Below are positions 1 through 6,938 of a stretch of DNA of 28,453 nt, one piece after another. This DNA comes from Burkholderiales bacterium. Its GTDB lineage: Bacteria > Pseudomonadota > Gammaproteobacteria > Burkholderiales > Burkholderiaceae_B. How positions within the stretch are numbered: position 1 is the stretch's first letter; each line of letters starts with the position of its first letter. The notes beneath the pieces are model-generated. The model was not told the origin of the DNA, made no database searches, and was given only the letters and a program-made list of their open reading frames with translations. The stretch spans positions 1-28,453 of the forward strand of contig SXZD01000086.1 of assembly GCA_005788065.1 (NCBI GenBank), in the 5' to 3' direction. The translations under genes were made by a program, and so were the position numbers.

Positions 1-354
1 GGCATCCTGGATATCGTGTTTTCGCTGGACAGCGTGATTACCGCCGTGGGCATGGTTGACCAGATCAGCGTCATGGTGGCTGCCGTCATCGCGTCGGTCG
101 GTGTGATGCTGTTCGCGGCCAAATCGATCGGCGAGTTTGTCGAACGGCATGCGTCGGTGAAAGTACTCGCCTTGTCCTTCCTGATGATGGTGGGCATGGC
201 CCTGATTGCCGAAGGCTGGGGACTGCACATTCCCAAGGGCTATCTGTACAGCGCCATGGCGTTCTCGCTGTGTGTTGAATTGCTCAACATCCGCGCACGC
301 AAGAGACGCAGCGCAGACAACGCCAGCGGCACTGCGGCAGCCATCGGCAGGTGA
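1..354 (+). CDS. TerC family integral membrane protein, C-terminal part
   Basis: The frame is open from base 1, so the gene starts upstream; about 117 residues are visible. The opening residues GILDIVFSLDSVITAVGM match the conserved TerC/YoaE/Alx core, where acidic residues in a membrane helix (here in LDIVFSLDS) are thought to handle metal ions such as Mn2+. Three further hydrophobic segments follow (about residues 22-40, 57-75 and 80-97 of the visible part), then a basic, soluble C-terminal tail (RARKRRS). The family acts in the inner membrane in metal homeostasis, often manganese export. The domain C-terminal to the membrane part found in some relatives (CBS/CorC) is absent, so this is a short TerC. 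The family call is firm; the substrate is inferred from the family. Confidence 0.88.
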   Translation, partial: GILDIVFSLDSVITAVGMVDQISVMVAAVIASVGVMLFAAKSIGEFVERHASVKVLALSFLMMVGMALIAEGWGLHIPKGYLYSAMAFSLCVELLNIRARKRRSADNASGTAAAIGR

Positions 355-364
355 CAGCCACCGG

Positions 365-386
365 GTGGGGGACCCCGGTTCCCCAC
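365..386 (+). terminator. Possible terminator hairpin after the TerC gene
   Basis: GTGGGG (365-370) pairs with CCCCAC (381-386), extended by a G-T and an A-T pair around a six-base loop. A short T run follows at 394-397 but is not directly adjacent. The hairpin lies 10 bases after the TerC stop, so it fits a weak intrinsic terminator; the spaced T run lowers confidence. Confidence 0.35.
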
Positions 387-410
387 AGGTGCGCTTTTGG
401 CTTTACAATA

Positions 411-538
411 GTGGGCTGTCGAAAGTTATACGGGGCGACCTGATGCTGCGGGCCTTGCCGCCGCATCCTCTGAAAGGTAGCTGCTGAACCCTCTGCATAT
501 CGGTTCAACAAGGCAGATGCCCGTAACCTCCGACCCAC
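411..538 (+). ncRNA. Candidate structured RNA (three-way junction) leading into tRNA-Arg
   Basis: No family is recognised, but the stretch folds well on paper. The two ends pair: GTGGG (411-415) with CCCAC (534-538), TCG (419-421) with CGA (531-533), and GTTA plus CGGG(G)C (425-436) with GCCCGTAAC (519-527). Inside are two hairpins. One is 442-467: GATGC/GCATC continued by GCGG/CCGC across a single T-C mismatch, with loop 452-457. The other is TGAACC/GGTTCA (485-490/502-507), flanked by CTGC/GCAG (481-484/513-516). A TACAAT -10-like box at 404-409 would start transcription near 416, so the outermost pairs may not be transcribed. It could be an independent small RNA, a known family I cannot recognise, or a processed tRNA leader. 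A 6S-type rod does not fit well. Confidence 0.4.
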
Positions 539-540
539 AT

Positions 541-615
541 GCGCCCGTGTTGAAATGGATATCATGCAGCCCTCCGAAGGCTGCGGTCCAGGTTCGATTC
601 CTGGCGGGCGCGCCA
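541..615 (+). tRNA. tRNA-Arg, anticodon CCG
   Basis: The acceptor stem GCGCCCG (541-547) pairs perfectly with CGGGCGC (605-611), followed by discriminator G and an encoded CCA (613-615). The anticodon stem CAGCC/GGCTG encloses the seven-base loop CTCCGAA, giving anticodon CCG, which reads the arginine codon CGG. The T arm is CCAGG-TTCGATT-CCTGG. The D stem (TTGA/TCAT) has one mismatch at its first pair. It lies two bases after the candidate structured RNA. No integrase or duplicated 3' end was seen, so nothing suggests use as an attachment site within this window. Confidence 0.97.
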
Positions 616-650
616 ATCTCCAGACGCACTGCACAATTCCTGCACCGGGT

Positions 651-677
651 CTGCGCAACAGGTTTCCTGTCGCGCAG
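651..677. terminator. Strong stem-loop between tRNA-Arg and the flavodoxin-like gene
   Basis: CTGCGC (651-656) pairs with GCGCAG (672-677), and ACAGG (658-662) with CCTGT (666-670), with one A-C mismatch and a TTT loop. It sits between the plus-strand tRNA and the 3' end of the minus-strand gene ending at 703, so it could end or protect transcripts from either side. Neither strand has a T run after it, so it may stabilise RNA ends rather than act as a classic intrinsic terminator. Confidence 0.45.
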
Positions 678-702
678 ATGCAGGCGATGCTGGCGCTACC
701 GA

Positions 703-1257
703 TTACCTCGCCCAGCGGGCAACTGCTGCTTTGACCCGCTCACCAAACAGCTTGGCTGTTTCCAGGTCGCCGGGCAGCATTTCGTCCACACCCGCATCCG
801 ATGGCGTCGTAGCCATCGCACCGCTTGAAGAGGCAACATAGTTGATGTCGTTGCGGGTCGCGGCCTTGCTGTTGGACGGCATCATGCCGGTTCCCACCCA
901 GACACCGCCGTGCTGCATGGCCAGCGTGAACAGATAATGCAAGGTGCTGAGCTTGTCGCCGTTCATGGACGCACTGTTGGTGAACCCGGCAAACACCTTG
1001 TCTTTCCATTTTTGCGTAAACCACGCTTTGCTGCTGGCATCTGCAAATTTTTTGAATTGCCAGCTGACGGACCCCATGTAGGTGGGGCTGCCCATCACGA
1101 TGGCATCAGCCGCGTCGAGCGCTTCCCAGCCACCGTCAGGCAGATTGCCATCTGCGTCAATCGGCAACAGGTTGGCACCTGCACCGGCGGCAACGGCTTG
1201 CGCCATTTTAAGGGTGTGGCCGTATCCGGAATGGAACACTACAACGATCTTGGACAT
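703..1257 (-). CDS. Flavodoxin-like / NAD(P)H:quinone oxidoreductase family protein
   Basis: The 184-residue product has a flavodoxin fold. The FMN phosphate loop is HSGYGHTLKMA near residues 9-19, the next flavin loop is MGSPTYMGSVS near residues 55-65, and GFTNSASMNGDK near 91-102 corresponds to the third flavin-contacting region of WrbA-like proteins. Such proteins bind FMN and pass electrons from NAD(P)H to quinones or other acceptors in the cytoplasm. The ATG start is preceded by AAGGAG at a normal distance (plus-strand 1263-1268). That ribosome binding site is covered by a degenerate copy of the palindrome found at the LysR start, so the LysR protein may control this gene. It lies downstream of the pirin gene on the same strand, with 43 bases between them. 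Quinone reduction is the likely role; WrbA itself is not claimed. Confidence 0.87.
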   Translation of the reverse strand: MSKIVVVFHSGYGHTLKMAQAVAAGAGANLLPIDADGNLPDGGWEALDAADAIVMGSPTYMGSVSWQFKKFADASSKAWFTQKWKDKVFAGFTNSASMNGDKLSTLHYLFTLAMQHGGVWVGTGMMPSNSKAATRNDINYVASSSGAMATTPSDAGVDEMLPGDLETAKLFGERVKAAVARWAR

Positions 1258-1262
1258 GTCTT

Positions 1263-1285
1263 CTCCTTGAAAAAATTTGAATGAT
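1263..1285. promoter_or_regulatory. Candidate operator over the flavodoxin-gene ribosome binding site
   Basis: The right arm TTTGAATGAT (1276-1285) is identical to ten bases of the perfect palindrome at 2196-2220. The left arm (1263-1272) matches its counterpart at 7 of 10 positions with the same three-base centre spacing. The left arm contains the gene's AAGGAG on the minus strand. A repressor bound here would cover the translation start region of the flavodoxin-like gene. A binding role is inferred from the repeat. Confidence 0.5.
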
Positions 1286-1300
1286 CAAAAACTGGAATGA

Positions 1301-2014
1301 TCAGGCCGCAGCCAGATCAAACAGCAGAATCTCGGCAGGCTCTTCGCCAGCAACCCCATCAAGCTTCAGTTGCGTTTCGTCTGCAACCATCACGGCGTCT
1401 CCAGCCGACAGACTGATACCGTTGACGGTCAAACCGCCGGACATCAGATGCAGATACGCCTTACGGGACGGATTGAGCGCTTGCACAATCTGGTCACCTG
1501 CTTTCAGGCGGGCCATGTACAGCGATGCATCGGCGTGCATGCGCATCGAACCCTCCCGTCCGTCAGGTGAGACCAGCAGGCGAAGGACACCGTGCCGACT
1601 GTCGCTTGCAAAACTTTGCTGCTCATATCCCGGCTCGATACCGGTAGCAGACGGCTCAATCCAGATCTGGAACAGATGCACCTCTTGGTCGGGCATGTGA
1701 TTGAACTCGCTGTGGCGTATGCCACTGCCAGCGCTCATGCGCTGCACATCGCCGGCCGGTATGGTTTCCACATTGCCCAGCGTATCGCGGTGAGCCAGCT
1801 CACCTGACTTGATGTAGGTGATGATTTCCATATCGCGGTGCCCGTGCATGCCAAAGCCTGTTCCGGGTGCGACGCGGTCTTCATTGATGACACGCAGGTT
1901 GCCCCAGCCCATGAAACGCGGATCGTAGTATCCCGCGAATGAAAAGGAATGGTAGGTGTCCAGCCAACCGTGATTGGCATGACCGCGCTCAGCTGATTTT
2001 CTGATGGCAAGCAT
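1301..2014 (-). CDS. Pirin family protein, YhhW type (quercetin 2,3-dioxygenase-like)
   Basis: From the ATG at 2014 the product is 237 residues, close to the length of E. coli YhhW. That start is chosen over an upstream in-frame one (2044) because AGGAGT lies six bases before it and the protein then begins MLAIRKSAERGHANHGWLD, as YhhW-type proteins do. The N-terminal cupin carries the four metal ligands at the expected places: H57 and H59 in GMHGHRDMEI, and H101 and E103 in GIRHSEFN. The second cupin half lacks such ligands. Pirins of this type can open flavonols such as quercetin in vitro; the in vivo substrate is usually unknown. The neighbouring flavodoxin-like gene and divergent LysR gene suggest a response to quinones or other electrophiles. 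Confidence 0.93.
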   Translation of the reverse strand: MLAIRKSAERGHANHGWLDTYHSFSFAGYYDPRFMGWGNLRVINEDRVAPGTGFGMHGHRDMEIITYIKSGELAHRDTLGNVETIPAGDVQRMSAGSGIRHSEFNHMPDQEVHLFQIWIEPSATGIEPGYEQQSFASDSRHGVLRLLVSPDGREGSMRMHADASLYMARLKAGDQIVQALNPSRKAYLHLMSGGLTVNGISLSAGDAVMVADETQLKLDGVAGEEPAEILLFDLAAA

Positions 2015-2214
2015 GATGCAACTCCTGTGATGCATACAGGGCACCTACGTCTGAAGCGGGTACCTGTGCAACAAACAAACGAAAAACAAAAGAACAAACA
2101 AAAAAACTGCCTGACAACCGGCGTGGTGAAAAGCACAAACCGGACACTGGATGTTAGGCAAGCAAGAGATCGCTGTGCTGCTTGCAATTTGATAGCATCA
2201 TTCAAATTTTTTGA
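2015..2214. promoter_or_regulatory. Divergent promoter region between pirin and LysR genes
   Basis: This 200-base spacer should hold the promoters for the pirin (minus) and LysR (plus) genes. Visible are an A/C-only-looking tract with many A runs at about 2070-2106, an inverted repeat GCAAGCA (2158-2164) / TGCTTGC (2179-2185) with a 14-base spacer that could be a LysR autoregulation site, and the left arm of the 25-bp palindrome. No convincing -35/-10 pair was found by eye. Confidence 0.5.
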
Positions 2215-2220
2215 ATGATG
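2196..2220. promoter_or_regulatory. Perfect 25-bp palindrome at the LysR start codon
   Basis: CATCATTCAAA (2196-2206) and TTTGAATGATG (2210-2220) are exact reverse complements around a TTT centre. The right arm contains the ATGATG where the LysR frame begins. The same arm recurs before the flavodoxin-like gene (1276-1285). An operator for the LysR protein or another dimeric regulator is the simplest reading; as RNA it would also form a hairpin hiding the start codon. Confidence 0.6.
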
Positions 2221-3186
2221 GAAAACACCCGCATGTTGAACAGTCCCGCCCACACGCTGCTCACCCCGGAAAATCTCGACCTCATCCGTCGCATTGCCGC
2301 AGAGGGCAGCTTTGCCGCGGCAGCGCGGCAGTTGAACGTAGTCCCCAGCGCACTGACCTACCGGGTACGCCAGATTGAAGAAGCGCTCGATGTGCTGCTG
2401 TTTGACCGTCGCTCGCGGCAGGCACATCTCACCGACGCAGGGCAGGTGCTCCTGGACGACAGCGAATCGATACTCAATGAAATTGACGCTCTGGCGCGCC
2501 GCGTGAAACGGGTTGCCACAGGCTGGGAGCCAGTCCTGACCATCGCGATTGACACCATCATCAACGCAGAGGTGGTGCTCGATCTGTGCGACAGCTTCCA
2601 TGCCCTGAACCCTCCCACGCAATTGCGCATCCGTGAAGAGACGCTGTCGGGCACGCTGGCTTCGGTCAACAGCGGGCTTGCCGACCTTGCCGTCGGTGTG
2701 AGTGCGGAGGTGGGAGCAACCGGTCGCCTGCGCGGGTTTCCCTTGGGCACCATGCGCTTTGTATTTGCCGTAGCGCCCACTCATCCATTGGCCAGCTCCT
2801 GTGAACCCTTGTCAGATGACATACTGCAAAGCGTGCGAGCGGTGGCCGTGGCCGACTCGGTCAATCAGGGTAAAGGGCAAACCGTGGGCTTGTTGGGAGG
2901 ACAACCGGTGCTGACCGTCCCCGATATGCGCAGCAAGCTGATGGCGCAGGTCAAAGGCCTGGGCGTCGGTTTTCTGCCCGAGCCCATGGCACGTCCGTGG
3001 ATTGAATCGGGGCTGCTGGTAGAAAAGCGCGTGGAGCGCGCCGAGCGCAAGGCCGCACTGCAATGCGTGTGGCGCGATGCGCCCAAGCAGACGCCTGGCA
3101 AGGCGCTGGACTGGTGGATCAAGGCGCTGTCGAAACCTGCAACGCGGCGCGCGTTGCTGGGAAATCGGCAGGTTGCTGTGAGATGA
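2215..3186 (+). CDS. LysR-type transcriptional regulator
   Basis: The 323-residue product has the LysR layout: an N-terminal winged helix-turn-helix at about residues 18-76 (NLDLIRRIAAEGSFAAAARQ, then VPSALTYRVRQIEEAL and LFDRRSRQAHLTDAG) and a substrate-binding-like effector domain from about residue 105. It should act as a cytoplasmic tetramer that senses a small ligand. The start is uncertain: ATG at 2215 lies inside the 25-bp palindrome and has no clear ribosome binding site, while a second ATG at 2233 follows GATGGAAAA and would give 317 residues. It is divergent from the pirin/flavodoxin pair, the usual placement for a LysR regulator and its targets. The shared palindromic arm supports autoregulation plus control of the flavodoxin gene. 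Confidence 0.93.
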   Translation: MMENTRMLNSPAHTLLTPENLDLIRRIAAEGSFAAAARQLNVVPSALTYRVRQIEEALDVLLFDRRSRQAHLTDAGQVLLDDSESILNEIDALARRVKRVATGWEPVLTIAIDTIINAEVVLDLCDSFHALNPPTQLRIREETLSGTLASVNSGLADLAVGVSAEVGATGRLRGFPLGTMRFVFAVAPTHPLASSCEPLSDDILQSVRAVAVADSVNQGKGQTVGLLGGQPVLTVPDMRSKLMAQVKGLGVGFLPEPMARPWIESGLLVEKRVERAERKAALQCVWRDAPKQTPGKALDWWIKALSKPATRRALLGNRQVAVR

Positions 3187-3311
3187 ACCGGCTCGATATG
3201 CCAAAACAAATGTCGGATGCCCACGTAAATTACCGATGACAGACGCAGCGCGCTGACGCATACTCGGAAAAAACGGCAGCGCCCAGCGCGCCCACGCAGA
3301 GGAGACAAGCC

Positions 3312-4682
3312 ATGCAGACCGCAGCCACTGCGCCCCATCCCGCCACGCCGGTACACCGGCCCATTCCCCACCATAGCAGTTTGCCGCTGGTGGGTGACAC
3401 GCTGAATTTCACGCAGAACGGGCATGAGTTTCTGCTCAAGCTGCATCGCAAATTTGGCGAGATTGTGGACCTCGATATTTTCGGCATGCGCATCATCCTG
3501 CTGATGGGACCGGATGCCAACGAGTTTGTGCTGATGGACCGTGAAAAGCGTTTTGCCAGCGCAGGCTGGATTCCGCTGATCGGTCCGTTCTTCAACCGCG
3601 GCCTGATGCTGATGGACTTTGATGAGCACAAACTGCATCGCCACATCATGCAGGGTGCATTCACCAATGCCGCACTTCAAGGCTATCTGGCCGAGATGCA
3701 ACCCCTGATTGCGCGCGATGCTGCCACATGGAAAGACGACAACGCACTGCAGATGTTCCATCGGCTCAAATTGATGACCTTGAACCTCGGCTCGGAAGTG
3801 TTTCTGGGGCAAGAGCCCGGCGCTGACGCAGATCGCCTGAACACGGCTTTTCTGGACTGCGTACGCGCAGGAACCGGGTTGGTGCGGTTTGGTCTGCCGG
3901 GCACCCGCTGGCACAAGGGACTGCAAGGTCGCAAAGTGCTGGAAGCGTATTTTCGCGAGCAACTGCCGCACAAACGCGCCTCGCAGACCAACGACCTGTT
4001 CAGCCGTCTTTGCCATTCCAAAACCGAGGCCGGCGAACAGTTCAGCGATGAGGATGTGATAAACCACATGATTTTTGTGCTAATGGCTGCGCACGATACC
4101 ACCACCATCACGCTGACCAACATGATGTACTACCTGGGTAAGCACCCCGCATGGCAGGAGCGTCTGCGCGAAGAAAGTCGGACGCTTGGCAGCAACCCGC
4201 TGCGCTGGGAGGACCTGGAGAAACTGGAAGGCATCGGGCTGGTGATGAAAGAGTCGATGCGCCTGTGTGCTCCGGTGCCGGTGATACCGCGCCGTATGAC
4301 CCGTGACACCGAATTCAGGGGGCACCTGCTGCCCAAAGGTGTGATGGTTGCTGTCAGCCCCTATCTGACGCATTACCTGCCGGATGCATGGAGCAAGCCC
4401 GAGCGATTCGACCCCGAGCGCTTTGCGGCAGGCCGCGCGGAAGACCGTCAGCATCCGTTCAAGTGGCTGCCCTTCGGCGGCGGCGTGCACAAATGCATCG
4501 GTCTTCATTTCGGGGGCATGCAGGTCAAAGCCATCTTGCATCACCTGCTGCTGAATTTCCGCTGGAGCGTGGATAACGACTATGTGATGCCTGTGGACTA
4601 CACGTCCCTTCCCATCCCCAAAGACGGTCTGCCCGTGCGCTGGCGAAAGCTGCGGCAAGCGCGGTCCGTTCCAGAACTGTAA
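3312..4682 (+). CDS. Cytochrome P450
   Basis: The 456-residue product carries the defining P450 motifs: the haem-binding loop FGGGVHKCIG with the thiolate ligand C395, the I-helix oxygen-activation motif AAHDTTT (D262, T263, T264), and the K-helix ExxR pair E314/R317. It has no N-terminal membrane anchor, so it is probably cytosolic and needs a separate ferredoxin and reductase, neither of which is nearby. The N-terminal LPLVGDTLNF and the spacing resemble the CYP51/CYP120-like branch more than the camphor-type P450s. It should hydroxylate a hydrophobic substrate that I cannot name. The start is preceded by AGGAGA; the 15-base stretch 3295-3309 is repeated exactly before the next gene. Confidence 0.95.
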   Translation: MQTAATAPHPATPVHRPIPHHSSLPLVGDTLNFTQNGHEFLLKLHRKFGEIVDLDIFGMRIILLMGPDANEFVLMDREKRFASAGWIPLIGPFFNRGLMLMDFDEHKLHRHIMQGAFTNAALQGYLAEMQPLIARDAATWKDDNALQMFHRLKLMTLNLGSEVFLGQEPGADADRLNTAFLDCVRAGTGLVRFGLPGTRWHKGLQGRKVLEAYFREQLPHKRASQTNDLFSRLCHSKTEAGEQFSDEDVINHMIFVLMAAHDTTTITLTNMMYYLGKHPAWQERLREESRTLGSNPLRWEDLEKLEGIGLVMKESMRLCAPVPVIPRRMTRDTEFRGHLLPKGVMVAVSPYLTHYLPDAWSKPERFDPERFAAGRAEDRQHPFKWLPFGGGVHKCIGLHFGGMQVKAILHHLLLNFRWSVDNDYVMPVDYTSLPIPKDGLPVRWRKLRQARSVPEL

Positions 4683-4698
4683 ACAGTCGTGACGGATG

Positions 4699-4712
4699 GG
4701 GGGCATGCCCCC
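4699..4712 (+). terminator. GC hairpin after the P450 gene
   Basis: GGGGG (4699-4703) and CCCCC (4708-4712) form a five-pair stem around CATG, 16 bases after the P450 stop. Only two T residues follow, so termination would be partial at best. The remaining spacer to 4883 shows no recognisable gene; a longer in-frame extension of the next gene into it is basic and unlike protein. Confidence 0.25.
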
Positions 4713-4898
4713 TTGGTAACCCCTTTGTATGCGCATGCCTGCTCCGCTCGGTGTAACCTGCAGGCAACGGAAAAGAAACGAAAAAGCCGGAAACAAATCA
4801 GCGGACGACGCATACCGCCGCCAAACCGCAAATACGCGGCAGGTGGACGGTTGCGCGAGATCGGGCCCCGCAAGAACACTGGGCGCAGAGGAGACAAG

Positions 4899-6881
4899 AT
4901 GGGCAAGAACACCCTGACCGGGCGGCATTCGCCAGATCACAACCATCTTAGGCGAGCCCTTGCACGTGCGGCCGTGGCTCCACTCATCTGGCTGCTTGCG
5001 GCCTGCATGGGTGGCGACAACGCATCCAGCCCTGCAGCGTCCACCACAGCCACCACCAGCAGTACCACCAACAGCAGCGGCACTCCGCTTTCAGCCAGTA
5101 GCGCCTCAGGCACCGGCGGCTTCACGGCCAAGGAGCCGGGGGCCAGCGCAGAACCGGTGCCTTACAAGTTCGATGTACTCATCAATTCACCCGACGGCAC
5201 CCGGATTGCAGCAACTGTATTCGTACCGAGGATTGCAGCCGGTGCTGCCATTCCCCTGCTGCTGCATTCGCATGGTTTTGGTGGCAGCCGTGTCACATCA
5301 CTGGATTTTGAAGAAGCCACGCAGACGTCCGAAATCAATCTGGACGCTATGCAAATGCTCTACAACGTAAAGGCTCCCGTGGTGGCAGGCCGCCCCGGCT
5401 GGTATGTCATCTCCTACGACCAGCGCGGTCATGGCGAATCGGAAGGCCAGGTCAACATCATGGACCCGGCCAAGGAAGGCGAAGACTTCAAAGCTGTGCT
5501 GAACTGGGCCGAGCAGAACCTGCCCCATCTGGCCTACCGGCAAAAAGATGGCCGCGCAGACCCGGTGATTGCCAGCATCGGCCGCAGCTATGGCGGCGCC
5601 TACCAACTGATGGGCGTGGCCGTTGACCGGCGTGTTGACGTGATGATGCCCGGCGGCACCTGGTACGACCTGCGTTACAGCCTGAACACCAACGGTGTGC
5701 CAAAAAGTACCTATCTCAATGGTCTGGTCGCAGGCGGCGCCGAGAGCAACCGGGGACGCTACCCCGATTTCATCCTGCAGGGTCTGGCCGATGCCAACAC
5801 CACCGGCAACGTGAATGCCAACACGGTGGCCACACTGGGTGCGCATGGTGCAGTTGCCTATTGCGACAATGGTCGCACCACGTCCATCGACGGACTGATG
5901 ACACTGCGCAGCGTGCCTGCCTTCTTCGTGCAAGGCCTGCGCGATGTGCTGTTCAATATCAATGAATCGATCTGGAATTATGAGTGCTATTACCGCGTGA
6001 ACCCGAACGGCAAAATGCTTTTTGCCAAATACGGGCACTCGCTGGCCAGCCTCAACCTGCAGGAGCCACCTGCCGTCAAGGATGGCAAGTATTCCTTCAA
6101 CGAGTCGCGCATCTGGCTGAAAACCGCCGCCACAGGCTGCCCCGTAGGCCAATATGAAACCGCCACCGGTCGTTGCATCATCAACATCAAAGACCTGATG
6201 GTGCAGTTTCTGGTGGAGCACATTTACGGCATTGAACAAGCCGTCTCGCCGACCTTTCTGGGCAAGTCGCCCAGCCCTTTCCCCACCATCACGGCTGTAC
6301 TGGATGCGGGCGGCACGGACAACCCCACCGCAGTAGCCATGCCTACCCTCGCATCGGCTGGCCGCGTCAAGGTACCGGGCAATTCCAGCCTTTCAAGCGT
6401 CGAAGGCCCGCAGATGGTCACGGCCAGCGCAACGGCCCCCACGGGACTGGGCGGAACGCCTCTGGCCGCGCTGGACATGATGGGCGGTATTGCCACATTC
6501 CCCATCAACCTGCCCGGTGTGAATGTGCCCGGCAAATGCCTGATCGGTACACCGCAGGTACTGCTGGGCGTCACCGCCGCGGGACCGTCAACGCCGGACC
6601 CGGTGCTGTATGCCGGGTTGGTGCTCAAAACAGTGAATGGCGCATCAACGACGCGCAGTCTACTGCATGAGCAGGTTACGCCGCTCAAAGGCTATGGCAC
6701 CAAGCTGATTCCCCTGCCGGGCATTTCAGTGAAGCTGGGAACCGGACAATCTCTGGAAGTGGTGGTCGGTGGTTACAACCCGATCTTTGTCAGCAGCTTC
6801 AGTCGCGTGCCCGCCGTGGTGAATGTGACGGCGGCCGCATCGCTGCCCTTGCCCACGGTCAGTTCGGCGGAGTGTCTGTGA
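4899..6881 (+). CDS. Secreted lipoprotein hydrolase, CocE/S15 type alpha/beta hydrolase
   Basis: Starting at ATG 4899, directly after AGAGGAGACAAG, gives 660 residues with a lipoprotein signal: basic HNHLRRALAR, a hydrophobic stretch and lipobox LLAAC with C36 as the lipidated cysteine. A Ser/Thr-rich linker to about residue 70 follows. The catalytic domain shows HSHGFGG, YDQRGHGES and the nucleophile elbow GRSYGG (S230); D349 in GLRDVLFN and H380 in KYGHSL are likely triad partners. A beta-rich C-terminal part (from about residue 480) resembles the jelly-roll of X-Pro dipeptidyl-peptidase and cocaine-esterase type enzymes. It probably cleaves esters or peptides at the cell envelope. The open frame reaches back to 4689, but that extension would bury the lipoprotein signal. 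Confidence 0.85.
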   Translation: MGKNTLTGRHSPDHNHLRRALARAAVAPLIWLLAACMGGDNASSPAASTTATTSSTTNSSGTPLSASSASGTGGFTAKEPGASAEPVPYKFDVLINSPDGTRIAATVFVPRIAAGAAIPLLLHSHGFGGSRVTSLDFEEATQTSEINLDAMQMLYNVKAPVVAGRPGWYVISYDQRGHGESEGQVNIMDPAKEGEDFKAVLNWAEQNLPHLAYRQKDGRADPVIASIGRSYGGAYQLMGVAVDRRVDVMMPGGTWYDLRYSLNTNGVPKSTYLNGLVAGGAESNRGRYPDFILQGLADANTTGNVNANTVATLGAHGAVAYCDNGRTTSIDGLMTLRSVPAFFVQGLRDVLFNINESIWNYECYYRVNPNGKMLFAKYGHSLASLNLQEPPAVKDGKYSFNESRIWLKTAATGCPVGQYETATGRCIINIKDLMVQFLVEHIYGIEQAVSPTFLGKSPSPFPTITAVLDAGGTDNPTAVAMPTLASAGRVKVPGNSSLSSVEGPQMVTASATAPTGLGGTPLAALDMMGGIATFPINLPGVNVPGKCLIGTPQVLLGVTAAGPSTPDPVLYAGLVLKTVNGASTTRSLLHEQVTPLKGYGTKLIPLPGISVKLGTGQSLEVVVGGYNPIFVSSFSRVPAVVNVTAAASLPLPTVSSAECL

Positions 6882-6908
6882 ATCCAAAACAAGTTACCGG
6901 CAGGTATC

Positions 6909-6928
6909 AAGGAGAAATATCTCTCCTT
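6909..6928 (+). promoter_or_regulatory. Hairpin enclosing a Shine-Dalgarno-like sequence
   Basis: AAGGAGA (6909-6915) pairs perfectly with TCTCCTT (6922-6928) around a six-base loop. The only strong ribosome-binding sequence before the ATG at 6939 is therefore hidden in the stem and is 24 bases from the start, too far for normal use. It may tune translation of the second lipoprotein gene or act as an RNA-processing site. No T run follows, so it is not a good terminator. Confidence 0.4.
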
Positions 6929-6938
6929 CGGAACCGCC

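Noticed and set aside
411..538. 6S RNA or signal-recognition-particle RNA
   Set aside because: The stretch is too short and branched for the 6S rod, and it lacks the GGAAG-type loop of SRP RNA; left as unassigned.
411..538. yybP-ykoY manganese riboswitch, suggested by the adjacent TerC gene
   Set aside because: It lies downstream of the TerC gene and upstream of a tRNA, and the conserved riboswitch core was not seen.
426..629. Minus-strand frame containing ARNRTWTAAFGG
   Set aside because: This peptide is the well-known artefact of reading a tRNA gene backwards; the tRNA-Arg at 541-615 explains it.
541..702. tRNA-Arg as an integration site for a mobile element
   Set aside because: No integrase, direct repeat of the tRNA end or foreign-looking block follows it within the window.
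1735..2784. Minus-strand frame of 349 codons
   Set aside because: It lies opposite the LysR gene and across the pirin start, lacks recognisable domains, and its composition (Arg, His, Gln, Cys) is typical of a shadow frame.
2865..4067. Minus-strand frame of 400 codons opposite the P450 gene
   Set aside because: The P450 motifs on the plus strand are unambiguous; the antisense product has no domain and a shadow-like composition.
4689..4898. N-terminal extension of the hydrolase frame
   Set aside because: It is basic and low in protein-like character, and it would place the lipobox signal internally; ATG 4899 has a strong ribosome site.
5298..6239. Minus-strand frame of 313 codons opposite the lipoprotein hydrolase
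   Set aside because: It mirrors the codon pattern of the real gene and shows no family resemblance. The same applies to 7896-8780 minus.
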